26,156 nucleotides of DNA from RGIG3002 sp045546775 (GTDB taxonomy: Bacteria; Bacillota; Clostridia; Lachnospirales; Lachnospiraceae). Under the pieces are notes generated by a model that searched no databases, was not told the origin of the DNA, and was given only the letters and a program-made list of their open reading frames with translations. Below are positions 8,048 through 16,625 of the stretch, in pieces; position 1 is the first letter of the stretch; each line of letters opens with the position of its first letter. The stretch is from contig JAZQDM010000015.1 in assembly GCA_045546775.1 (NCBI GenBank), positions 1-26,156 on the forward strand, read 5' to 3'. A program made the translations under genes and the position numbers.

Positions 8048-8119
8048 AAAAAAGTGCTTCCGACAGCAGTATGGATTTACAAAGTGTAATCCAAAAACTG
8101 CGCGACGGAAGCACTTTTT
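8048..8119. terminator. Two-way terminator, long composite hairpin
   Basis: An outer stem of about 14 bp pairs AAAAAGTGCTTCCG (ending at 8062) with CGGAAGCACTTTTT (8106-8119). Inside it, GCAGT (8066-8070) pairs with ACTGC (8097-8101), and GGATTTAC (8073-8080) pairs with GTAATCC (8086-8092) with one bulge. A T-run follows on the plus strand and an A-run precedes it, so it can stop transcripts from both the small zinc-ribbon gene (plus) and buk (minus), which converge here. Confidence 0.88.
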
Positions 8120-8151
8120 ATTCGTGCAAAGTGCTGCACGGCGTGAAGTCA

Positions 8152-9219
8152 TTAATATTCTAACGCTTTTTCTTCACCGTTCATAACGCGGAGTGCGCCC
8201 TGCACTAAAGCAAGCAATTCATCTTCACCCGGATATACCGTAATCGGAGCGATAAAGCCGGTTCTTTCTGTTAACACGTCATCAACGATTTTGTTGTAAG
8301 CAATACCACCTGTCAAAATAATCTGGTCAACTTTGCCGTTCAAAACACAAGCCATGGAACCGATGTCTTTTGCAACCTGTAAAAGGAATGCATCGCGAAC
8401 AAGGATAGCTTCTTCGTCGCCTTCTTCTGCGCGTTTTGCAACATCACGCATATCGTTTGTGCCGAGGTAAGCATTGAAACCGCCGTTTCCTACTAATTTT
8501 TTGTATACTTCTTTCTGTGTATATTTTCCGGAGAAACACATTTCAACTAAGGCACCTGTCGGAACACCGCCTGCACGTTCCGGTGAGAAAGCACCGTCAC
8601 CGTCAAGAGCGTTAAATACGTCTACAACTTTACCGTTCTGGTGAGCACCAACAGATACGCCGCCACCCATATGTACAACGATTAAGTTCAAATCTTCGTA
8701 TTTTTTGCCGCATTCTTTTGCATAACGTTTTGCAACCGCTTTCTGGTTTAATGCGTGGAAAATACTTTTTCTCGGAAGTTCCGGTACGCCGGAGTAACGA
8801 GCAATCGGCATAAGTTCATCTACAACAACCGGGTCAACAATGTAAGAAGGAACGTTGATGGAGTCTGCAATTTCACGAGCGAGCAGACCGCCTAAGTTAG
8901 ATGCATGTTGTCCCTGAACACCAACTTTTAAGTCCTCCAATAAAGCATCACTTACTGCGTATGTACCGCCGGTAACCGGTTTCAACATACCGCCGCGTCC
9001 AACGATAACATCCAAGGAATTGATGTCAAAATCTTTTTCTTTTAAGAGAGAGACAATAATGTCTTTGCGGAAATCTTTCTGGTCTACGATAGAAGCATAC
9101 TGTGCGATTTCCTCGGTAGAGTGTCTCAAAGTTTCCTCGAACAATAATGTTTCGTCTTCGAATACACCGATTTTTGTAGAAGTGGAGCCTGGATTGATAA
9201 TTAAACTTTTAATAGACAT
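8152..9219 (-). CDS. buk: Butyrate kinase
   Basis: A 355-residue acetokinase-family enzyme that converts butyryl phosphate plus ADP to butyrate plus ATP, the last, energy-yielding step of the Ptb-Buk route, in the cytoplasm. The N-terminal LIINPGSTSTKIGVF is the first phosphate-binding element of the ASKHA fold. VVHMGGGVSVGAH, GDGAFSPERAGGVP and LTGGIAYN are the later nucleotide and substrate elements. The frame extends 18 residues further upstream, but the ATG at 9219 is preceded by AAGGAG at a normal distance and starts at the family's usual MSIKSLIINPGS position. It lies 64 bases downstream of ptb on the same strand with a perfect hairpin between them, and it ends at the shared terminator hairpin. 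Confidence 0.95.
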   Translation of the reverse strand: MSIKSLIINPGSTSTKIGVFEDETLLFEETLRHSTEEIAQYASIVDQKDFRKDIIVSLLKEKDFDINSLDVIVGRGGMLKPVTGGTYAVSDALLEDLKVGVQGQHASNLGGLLAREIADSINVPSYIVDPVVVDELMPIARYSGVPELPRKSIFHALNQKAVAKRYAKECGKKYEDLNLIVVHMGGGVSVGAHQNGKVVDVFNALDGDGAFSPERAGGVPTGALVEMCFSGKYTQKEVYKKLVGNGGFNAYLGTNDMRDVAKRAEEGDEEAILVRDAFLLQVAKDIGSMACVLNGKVDQIILTGGIAYNKIVDDVLTERTGFIAPITVYPGEDELLALVQGALRVMNGEEKALEY

Positions 9220-9247
9220 AATTTTTCTCCTTTTCTTTTTTATATTG

Positions 9248-9275
9248 TTATGACGGGAAAAACTTCCCGTCATAA
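9248..9275 (-). promoter_or_regulatory. Perfect hairpin in the ptb-buk intergenic gap
   Basis: TTATGACGGGAA at 9248-9259 and TTCCCGTCATAA at 9264-9275 form a 12-bp perfect stem with a 4-base loop, in the 64-base gap between ptb and buk. No T-run follows on the minus strand, so it does not look like a standard intrinsic terminator; a role in transcript processing or stability is inference. Confidence 0.75.
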
Positions 9276-9283
9276 AAGATTTC

Positions 9284-10195
9284 TTATTTTAAAGATTCTG
9301 CAACAACTGCACCGAGAGCCAAAGAGTTTACTTTTGTCTCGAAGTCGTCAGAACGGGATGTAAGAATTACAGGAGCTTTTGTACCTGTCAAAATGTTTCC
9401 GTTCTTTACTTCAGCAGTGTGTACCAATGTTTTGTATGTAATGTTTCCTGCGTGGATATCAGGGAAAAGTAATACGTCTGCATCGCCAACAATTTTACGG
9501 CCTTCCGCGCCTTTGTGCTGTGCAGCTTCCGGACAGATTGCTAAGTCCATGGAGAGCGGTCCGTCTACGATACATCCTGTAATTTTGCCCTCTTCACACA
9601 TTTTTGTAAGTTCTGCAGCGTCTACCGTTGCAGGCATTTTCGGGTTTACAACTTCAACAGCAGCAATCGGAGCTACTTTCGGGCATTCGATACCGCATGC
9701 ATGTGCAATTTCTACTGTGTTTTCGATAATATGTACTTTGTCTTCCAAAGTCGGATATGTCATGAAAGCAACGTCTGTCAGGAACAACAATTTGTCAATT
9801 CCTTTGATTTCGAATACGCAAACGTGGGAAAGTGTTTTTCCTGTTCTCAAACCAACTTCTTTGTCAAGGACACTCTTCAAGAAAGATTTTGTATCAATAA
9901 GCCCTTTCATGTACATGTCAGCGTCACCGTCATGAACGAGTTTCACCGCTTTTAAAGCTGCCTGGTAATCATCTGCTTCGTGAATAATTTCAAATCCGTC
10001 TAAGTTCATATCGATAGAAGCAGCAACCTCTCTGATTTTTGCTTCGTCACCAACTAAAATAGCATCTGCGATATTGCGCTCTTTTGCAGCCTTTACAGCT
10101 TCCAATACAGGAGCATCCTGTGCAACAGCAACGGAAACTTTTTTCATTTTTCCGGTTCCGGCTTTTGCAACCAAATCATTAAAACCTTTACTCAT
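9284..10195 (-). CDS. ptb: Phosphate butyryltransferase
   Basis: A 303-residue phosphate acyltransferase of the PTA_PTB family. It converts butyryl-CoA plus phosphate to butyryl phosphate and CoA, feeding butyrate kinase next door. Family features include the N-terminal MSKGFNDLVAKA start, ILVGDEAKIREVA, MYMKGLIDTKSFLKSVLDKE, RTGKTLSHVCVFEI, FLTDVAFMTYPTLEDK, the C-terminal DGPLSMDLAICPEAAQHKG and DVLLFPDIHAGNI. The length is typical for Ptb, shorter than single-domain Pta. The ATG at 10195 is preceded by GTGAGGT about nine bases away. It is the first gene of the ptb-buk unit, reading away from the SGNH hydrolase gene, with its promoter region in 10196-10300. Butanoyl specificity over related acyl groups is inferred from the adjacent butyrate kinase gene. 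Confidence 0.95.
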   Translation of the reverse strand: MSKGFNDLVAKAGTGKMKKVSVAVAQDAPVLEAVKAAKERNIADAILVGDEAKIREVAASIDMNLDGFEIIHEADDYQAALKAVKLVHDGDADMYMKGLIDTKSFLKSVLDKEVGLRTGKTLSHVCVFEIKGIDKLLFLTDVAFMTYPTLEDKVHIIENTVEIAHACGIECPKVAPIAAVEVVNPKMPATVDAAELTKMCEEGKITGCIVDGPLSMDLAICPEAAQHKGAEGRKIVGDADVLLFPDIHAGNITYKTLVHTAEVKNGNILTGTKAPVILTSRSDDFETKVNSLALGAVVAESLK

Positions 10196-10233
10196 TTTCT
10201 TTTACCTCACAATTTTTCATTCATCTTACTTGT

Positions 10234-10257
10234 ATAATATCAAAGAACAAATTCTTT
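10234..10257 (-). promoter_or_regulatory. Possible ptb -10 element with adjoining inverted repeat
   Basis: On the minus strand, TATTAT (10239 to 10234) is a plausible -10 for ptb. Directly upstream, where a core spacer would lie, is the inverted repeat AAAGAA-CAAA-TTCTTT (10242-10257 on the plus strand). No good -35 hexamer is visible. The repeat could be an operator, but I do not recognise a known regulator consensus. Confidence 0.35.
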
Positions 10258-10269
10258 AAAATTATGTCA

Positions 10270-10287
10270 TCGTTAAAATAATAACAC
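10270..10287. promoter_or_regulatory. Rex-like operator candidate upstream of ptb
   Basis: The 18 bases TCGTTAAAATAATAACAC match the clostridial Rex (NADH-sensing repressor) consensus TTGTTAA-N4-TTAACAA at 11 of 14 defined positions, including GTTAA on the left and TAAC on the right. It lies about 30 bases upstream of the candidate ptb -10. Rex is known to control fermentation genes in clostridia, so the placement makes sense, but the match is imperfect and the region is AT-rich. Confidence 0.35.
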
Positions 10288-10357
10288 TTTAGAGATTAAA
10301 AAGCAACAGTATGAAAATCTTAATAAAAAAATAACTTTTATTTCTGACAAAAGGGTG

Positions 10358-10363
10358 TATAAT
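10358..10363 (+). promoter_or_regulatory. -10 element for the SGNH hydrolase gene
   Basis: A perfect TATAAT lies on the plus strand about 100 bases upstream of the SGNH gene. Seventeen bases further upstream the hexamer is CTTTTA, a poor -35, so the promoter may rely on other contacts or an activator. Confidence 0.5.
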
Positions 10364-10376
10364 GAAAACAGTTTTA

Positions 10377-10395
10377 GGACATCGGGGTGATGTCC
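10377..10395 (+). promoter_or_regulatory. 5' leader hairpin of the SGNH hydrolase transcript
   Basis: GGACATC (10377-10383) pairs perfectly with GATGTCC (10389-10395) around the loop GGGGT. With the -10 at 10358-10363, the expected transcript start is about 10370, placing this hairpin at the extreme 5' end of the mRNA, where such structures often protect against decay. Confidence 0.55.
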
Positions 10396-10465
10396 AGTAT
10401 GACAAAAGCTATAAGAGACCGGTAGTTTTTGTAAAGCGTGAACGGTATTGGAATCCGATTAATAC

Positions 10466-11419
10466 GTGAAAAAGGAATGCCAGAGAACGGATAGGCATTC
10501 GGAAAAGAGGTCTTATATTTTGGAAAGTGAATATAGAAACAAAAGAAGAAAACACGTGGCATGTTGTCTTTTTATTGCAGGGCTTCTCTGTGCGGGAGTT
10601 GTAGTCTGGTTTAAGTGTTTTGATACGATGGAGGTCAAGGAAAGTGTTCTGACGCAGGAGCAACGCAGTTCCATGACATCCAAGCAGATTACAGACAAAG
10701 AGAATGCATACGATAAAAAGATATTGAAGCGTCACCTTTATGACTTCGCGGATGTGAAAATTGCCTGTCTGGGCGACAGCATTACGCAAGGGATAAACGG
10801 TGCAACGGGACGTGCGGACGGGTTGACATATCCACAGGCGATGCAGGAAGCACTCGGGGCAGAAGAAGTGTACAATCTCGGTATCGGTGGTTCGTCCATA
10901 AGCAACTATTGGAGCAATGCGATGGTAGGGCGTTATATGGAAATACCGCAGGACTCGGATATTATCATTGTTTTTGGCGGATTGAATGACGTTTTCAGTG
11001 GCAGTTTTGCCAATATTGGAGATGTGTCTACGTTAGCACCGAATACCTTTTGCGGAGATTTGGATGCACTTTTAACAGGAATTCAAACAAATTATCCGGA
11101 TAGTTTGCTTATTTTGGTTACACCGATGAAAAGTATAACGGTAGAGGAAGTGAGTATGATTAATCCGTTTATGTGTCCCATGAAATATTATGTGGATATC
11201 ATGCTGTATCTGGCTGAAAAACACGATGTGGAAGTGATTGATTTATATTACAATGATTTTATGAATTCCTATGATAAAGAAGTGTATGTGGCGTATATGC
11301 CGGGGTGCCATCCGGTGGATGCCGGATATCGCGTTCTGGGAGAACATATTGCAAAAGAAATCGTGCGGATTGTGTTGGAGGCAGAAGAATTAGAGAATCC
11401 CGACAGATTACTTGAATAA
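10466..11419 (+). CDS. Membrane-anchored SGNH/GDSL-type hydrolase
   Basis: A protein of up to 317 residues with one N-terminal hydrophobic helix (about residues 31-49) after a strongly basic stretch, and an outside SGNH hydrolase domain from about residue 95. Block I is CLGDSIT with the nucleophile S105, block II is GIGGSS, block III is GGLND with N174, and block V is CHPVDAGY with H282. The residue three before that histidine, normally Asp, is Pro (P279). Such enzymes usually cleave ester or acetyl groups on cell-surface or extracellular glycans or lipids; the substrate here is unknown. Start is uncertain: GTG at 10466 is the earliest possible (stop codon at 10460) but lacks a good ribosome site, whereas TTG at 10520 has AAAGAGG nine bases upstream. 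The gene appears to be transcribed alone from 10358; the secA promoter overlaps its stop codon. Confidence 0.85.
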   Translation: MKKECQRTDRHSEKRSYILESEYRNKRRKHVACCLFIAGLLCAGVVVWFKCFDTMEVKESVLTQEQRSSMTSKQITDKENAYDKKILKRHLYDFADVKIACLGDSITQGINGATGRADGLTYPQAMQEALGAEEVYNLGIGGSSISNYWSNAMVGRYMEIPQDSDIIIVFGGLNDVFSGSFANIGDVSTLAPNTFCGDLDALLTGIQTNYPDSLLILVTPMKSITVEEVSMINPFMCPMKYYVDIMLYLAEKHDVEVIDLYYNDFMNSYDKEVYVAYMPGCHPVDAGYRVLGEHIAKEIVRIVLEAEELENPDRLLE

Positions 11420-11440
11420 AACTTAGAAATCTGTTACAAT
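11412..11440 (+). promoter_or_regulatory. secA promoter
   Basis: TTGAAT (11412-11417), a 17-base spacer and TACAAT (11435-11440) preceded by TG at the extended -10 position. The -35 overlaps the stop codon of the SGNH hydrolase gene. Expected transcript start is near 11447, about 70 bases before the secA ATG. Confidence 0.6.
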
Positions 11441-11516
11441 GGAGTTTGATTTTTTGAGAATATTATGTTAGGTAAAGTGTTGCTTGAGGGGAGCGGCACG
11501 GATAGAAAGGAAAAAA

Positions 11517-14081
<2,565 letters not shown>

Positions 14082-14118
14082 TTTTCAGTACTGCTATAGA
14101 AAGTGTGGTGAACGTTAA

Positions 14119-15250
14119 GTGGTAGAATTGGACCAGTTAAAAACAGAATTACAAACATACGAAACACCATTAGCGGAAGTGAGGGATTCACTTTGACTTA
14201 GCAGGTAAGTCAAAGCGGATTGAAGAGTTGGAGATGGAGATGGAGTCTCCTGGATTTTGGGATGATGCAGACAAGGCAAACACCAAAACAAAAGAACTCA
14301 AAAACTTAAAAGATACCGTAGATACGATTCAAAATCTTCAAACAACCTATGAAGATATCGAGACGTTAATTGAGATGGGATATGAGGAAGAAACGGAAGC
14401 TGCCATGGAGCTTGTTGCGGAAATACGCAGTGAGCTTGCAGGTTTTGTGGAAGTTTTAGAAAATATCCGTATCGGAACATTGCTTTCCGATGAATATGAC
14501 AAATGCAATGCTATTTTGAAGCTGAATGCGGGAGCTGGCGGAACGGAAAGCTGTGACTGGTCGTCCATGCTTTACCGTATGTATACCCGTTGGGCAGAAC
14601 GCAAAGGATACAGTCTGGAAGTGCTGGACTATTTGGATGGTGATGAAGCCGGTATTAAATCTGTTACCTTTCAGGTGAACGGTTTGAATGCTTACGGTTA
14701 TTTAAAATCTGAAAAAGGGGTGCACAGACTTGTGCGAATTTCTCCTTTCAATGCACAGGGCAAGCGTCAGACATCGTTTGTGTCGCTGGATGTTATGCCG
14801 GATATCGAAGAAGATGTGGATGTGGAAATTGACCCGGGTGATTTGCGGATTGACACGTACCGAAGCAGTGGTGCGGGCGGACAGCACATTAACAAGACAT
14901 CTTCTGCAATCCGTATTACCCATTTGCCGACCGGTATTGTGGTGCAGTGTCAAAATGAACGTTCCCAGTTCCAGAACAAAGATAAAGCAATGCAAATGTT
15001 GAAAGCAAAATTGTATATGCTCAAAAAGGAAGCAAATGCCGAAAAGCTTTCCGATATTCGCGGTGAAGTGACAGAGATTGGCTGGGGCAACCAGATTCGT
15101 TCTTACGTTATGCAGCCCTATACCATGGTAAAAGACCATCGCACCAATGCAGAAACAGGAAATGTGGATGCGGTGCTGGACGGTGCCATTGATACATTTA
15201 TTAATGCTTATTTAAAACATATTAATACAACAAAAGAAAAAGAGGTATGA
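14119..15250 (+). CDS. prfB: Peptide chain release factor 2, with programmed +1 frameshift
   Basis: RF2 recognises UGA and UAA stop codons and releases the finished peptide. The gene is in two frames: GTG at 14119 opens a 25-codon frame ending ...RDSL at the in-frame TGA 14194-14196, and the main frame continues from GAC at 14195. Together they give about 376 residues, the usual RF2 length. Without the shift only a 340-residue frame from the ATG at 14228 would be called. The stop-codon selector SPF is at about residues 208-210 and the peptidyl-hydrolysis motif GGQ at 253-255 within GAGGQHINKTSSAIRI. The start has a weak ribosome site, but a stop codon at 14116 rules out earlier starts. The last codons and stop lie inside a hairpin shared with the convergent gene. 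Confidence 0.96.
14182..14197 (+). promoter_or_regulatory. RF2 autoregulatory +1 frameshift site
   Basis: AGGGATTCACTTTGAC holds the conserved slippery CTT-TGA-C: CTT at 14191-14193, in-frame TGA at 14194-14196, with the shift moving decoding to GAC at 14195. The AGGGA just upstream acts as an internal Shine-Dalgarno element in known prfB genes. Low RF2 levels slow termination at UGA and favour the shift, so RF2 controls its own synthesis. Confidence 0.93.
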
Positions 15251-15268
15251 CAAGTGTCATGCCTCTTT
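15239..15268. terminator. Shared terminator of convergent prfB and DUF975-type genes
   Basis: AAAGAGGTATGAC (15239-15251) pairs with GTCATGCCTCTTT (15256-15268), with one G-U pair and a 4-base loop. A-rich sequence precedes it and TTTTA follows. It contains both stop codons: the prfB TGA at 15248-15250 and, on the minus strand, the stop of the facing membrane-protein gene at 15257-15259. Confidence 0.82.
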
Positions 15269-15985
15269 TAATGCTCTGTTTCGCATCAAGTCCAAATAGA
15301 AGTTTGTATAGGTTGCATTCTGATAAGGAATAATCCACAAAAATCCTACAAAGCAGGAAATAATACCGAGAAAATAATAGGGAAGAAAACTTACCATAAT
15401 ATAAAACAGGCGGAATTTGTGGCCTTTCATAATCGTTTTGCTTAAAGAGATAATCTGCTTTGCGCTATATTCCGGAAAATCAAGCAAAATATAAAATATT
15501 TGTGACAGACTAAGTGAAAAATAGATGCTTAAAATGCCACCGATGATTGTGCAAATACATGTGGGAAAAACCCAGACAAGATTTTGTGTGTATAAGCCTG
15601 CATATAGCAATATAAAGGCAGGGATAAGCGGAATTAATTGTGCTACCGTCTTTGTAAATTGCAATACGAGCACAACATCCGGATTATGGGTAAAGCAATA
15701 AAAAACATCCGAGGCTTTCGGAGTTGCACCACATGTGACACTCAAAAAAACATATGCTTCTCCGGCAGTCAACAAACCGGAAAAAAGTAATATAAAAAAC
15801 GTAAATAAAATATCAATAAAAAAACCTACCGCAGAGGAAGTGTTGGAAAATATGGCTGAAAAACTGTTTAAGCCAAATGTGATTAATCGGCTCAGTGCGA
15901 TGGCACCGACAACGATACCGTACTTACCAAACAGCTGGGTTTTGGCTAAAGCCTTCAATTGTTCTGAAGATTTGTATGTGTTCAT
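15257..15985 (-). CDS. DUF975 family integral membrane protein
   Basis: A 242-residue protein with about six hydrophobic helices. The N-terminal KALAKTQLFGKYGIVVGA and the C-terminal stretch SLSKTIMKGHKFRLFYIMVSF...GFLWIIPYQNATYTNFYLDLM match the conserved start and end blocks of the DUF975 family, whose function is not known. The frame could begin at a TTG four codons earlier, but that codon sits beside the GGAGG ribosome site; the ATG at 15985, five bases after GGAGG, is the start. It lies 54 bases downstream of the DUF4190-like gene on the same strand and is probably co-transcribed with it from the promoter at 16510-16538. Confidence 0.8.
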   Translation of the reverse strand: MNTYKSSEQLKALAKTQLFGKYGIVVGAIALSRLITFGLNSFSAIFSNTSSAVGFFIDILFTFFILLFSGLLTAGEAYVFLSVTCGATPKASDVFYCFTHNPDVVLVLQFTKTVAQLIPLIPAFILLYAGLYTQNLVWVFPTCICTIIGGILSIYFSLSLSQIFYILLDFPEYSAKQIISLSKTIMKGHKFRLFYIMVSFLPYYFLGIISCFVGFLWIIPYQNATYTNFYLDLMRNRALKEA

Positions 15986-16039
15986 TTTTGCCTCCAAAAT
16001 ATGCGTATATTTGAAAATGTGGACGAATCCGGGGAATAA

Positions 16040-16465
16040 TTACGAAAATGGGAATTCTGTTCCATATGCATCCTCGTACATGTCGGTAAAGGACTCGCCG
16101 TATATTTGCTCATACATCGTGTTGAACTGGTTGAACATTTCTTCGTTCGTCAGTACAGTATATACACTGCCTACAACGATACACACGTTTAGTACAAGTC
16201 CGACAATCGAACAGGCAATTCCGATTTTGGCTTTCTTTGCGAGATTCTTTTCCATACCTTTTGAAAGTAAGGCAAAAATAATGCTAATACCGCCCAAAAT
16301 AAACGGGAAATAAATCGTCATAGTCACTGCCGACAGAATAGCACAAATACCAAAAAGATAAGACATTGATATAAGGCTGTCGGCCGGTGTCTTTTTGACA
16401 GGTATATTTTGTGCATATGGAAAATCAGGATACTGATTTGGTTGATTCATATTGTTGTTGTCCAT
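16040..16465 (-). CDS. Small DUF4190-like membrane protein
   Basis: A 141-residue protein: an Asn/Gln/Pro-rich hydrophilic N-terminus of about 28 residues, two helices at about 31-52 and 55-68 close together, a basic loop (KGMEKNLAKKAKIG), a third helix at about 82-105, then an acidic tail of about 35 residues. The basic loop followed by GIACSIVGLVLN resembles the repeated half of DUF4190-type proteins, in which a K/R-rich loop precedes a GxxxGxxL helix. Function is unknown. TTGGAG precedes the ATG. It heads a two-gene minus-strand unit whose promoter is back to back with that of tex. Confidence 0.65.
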   Translation of the reverse strand: MDNNNMNQPNQYPDFPYAQNIPVKKTPADSLISMSYLFGICAILSAVTMTIYFPFILGGISIIFALLSKGMEKNLAKKAKIGIACSIVGLVLNVCIVVGSVYTVLTNEEMFNQFNTMYEQIYGESFTDMYEDAYGTEFPFS

Positions 16466-16509
16466 ATATACTCCAATCTGCCTTTTTTCAAGGCTTTCAA
16501 TCTAGCATG

Positions 16510-16538
16510 ATTTTATCACTTTTGCAAAGATAATACAA
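16510..16538 (-). promoter_or_regulatory. Promoter of the DUF4190-like/DUF975 unit
   Basis: On the minus strand, TTGTAT (plus-strand 16533-16538), a 17-base spacer and TAAAAT (16510-16515) preceded by TG one base away, an extended -10. A short hairpin (GCCTT at 16480-16484 against AAGGC at 16490-16494) lies in the leader, shortly before the ribosome site. Confidence 0.5.
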
Positions 16539-16545
16539 ATCTTTC

Positions 16546-16575
16546 TTGAAAAGAACAGGGTGTTTAAATTATAAT
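16546..16575 (+). promoter_or_regulatory. Promoter of tex
   Basis: TTGAAA (16546-16551), an 18-base spacer and a perfect TATAAT (16570-16575). Only seven bases separate this -35 from the -35 of the divergent promoter on the other strand. Confidence 0.65.
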
Positions 16576-16584
16576 AGGAAAGGA

Positions 16585-16610
16585 ATGCGGTTTGTGAGGA
16601 AGAACCGCAT
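16585..16610 (+). promoter_or_regulatory. 5' leader hairpin of tex
   Basis: ATGCGGTT (16585-16592) pairs perfectly with AACCGCAT (16603-16610) around a 10-base loop. It lies at the very start of the expected transcript and ends just before the AGAAAGGA ribosome site, so it may influence stability or translation of tex mRNA. Confidence 0.5.
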
Positions 16611-16625
16611 AAGAAAGGAAAAAAT

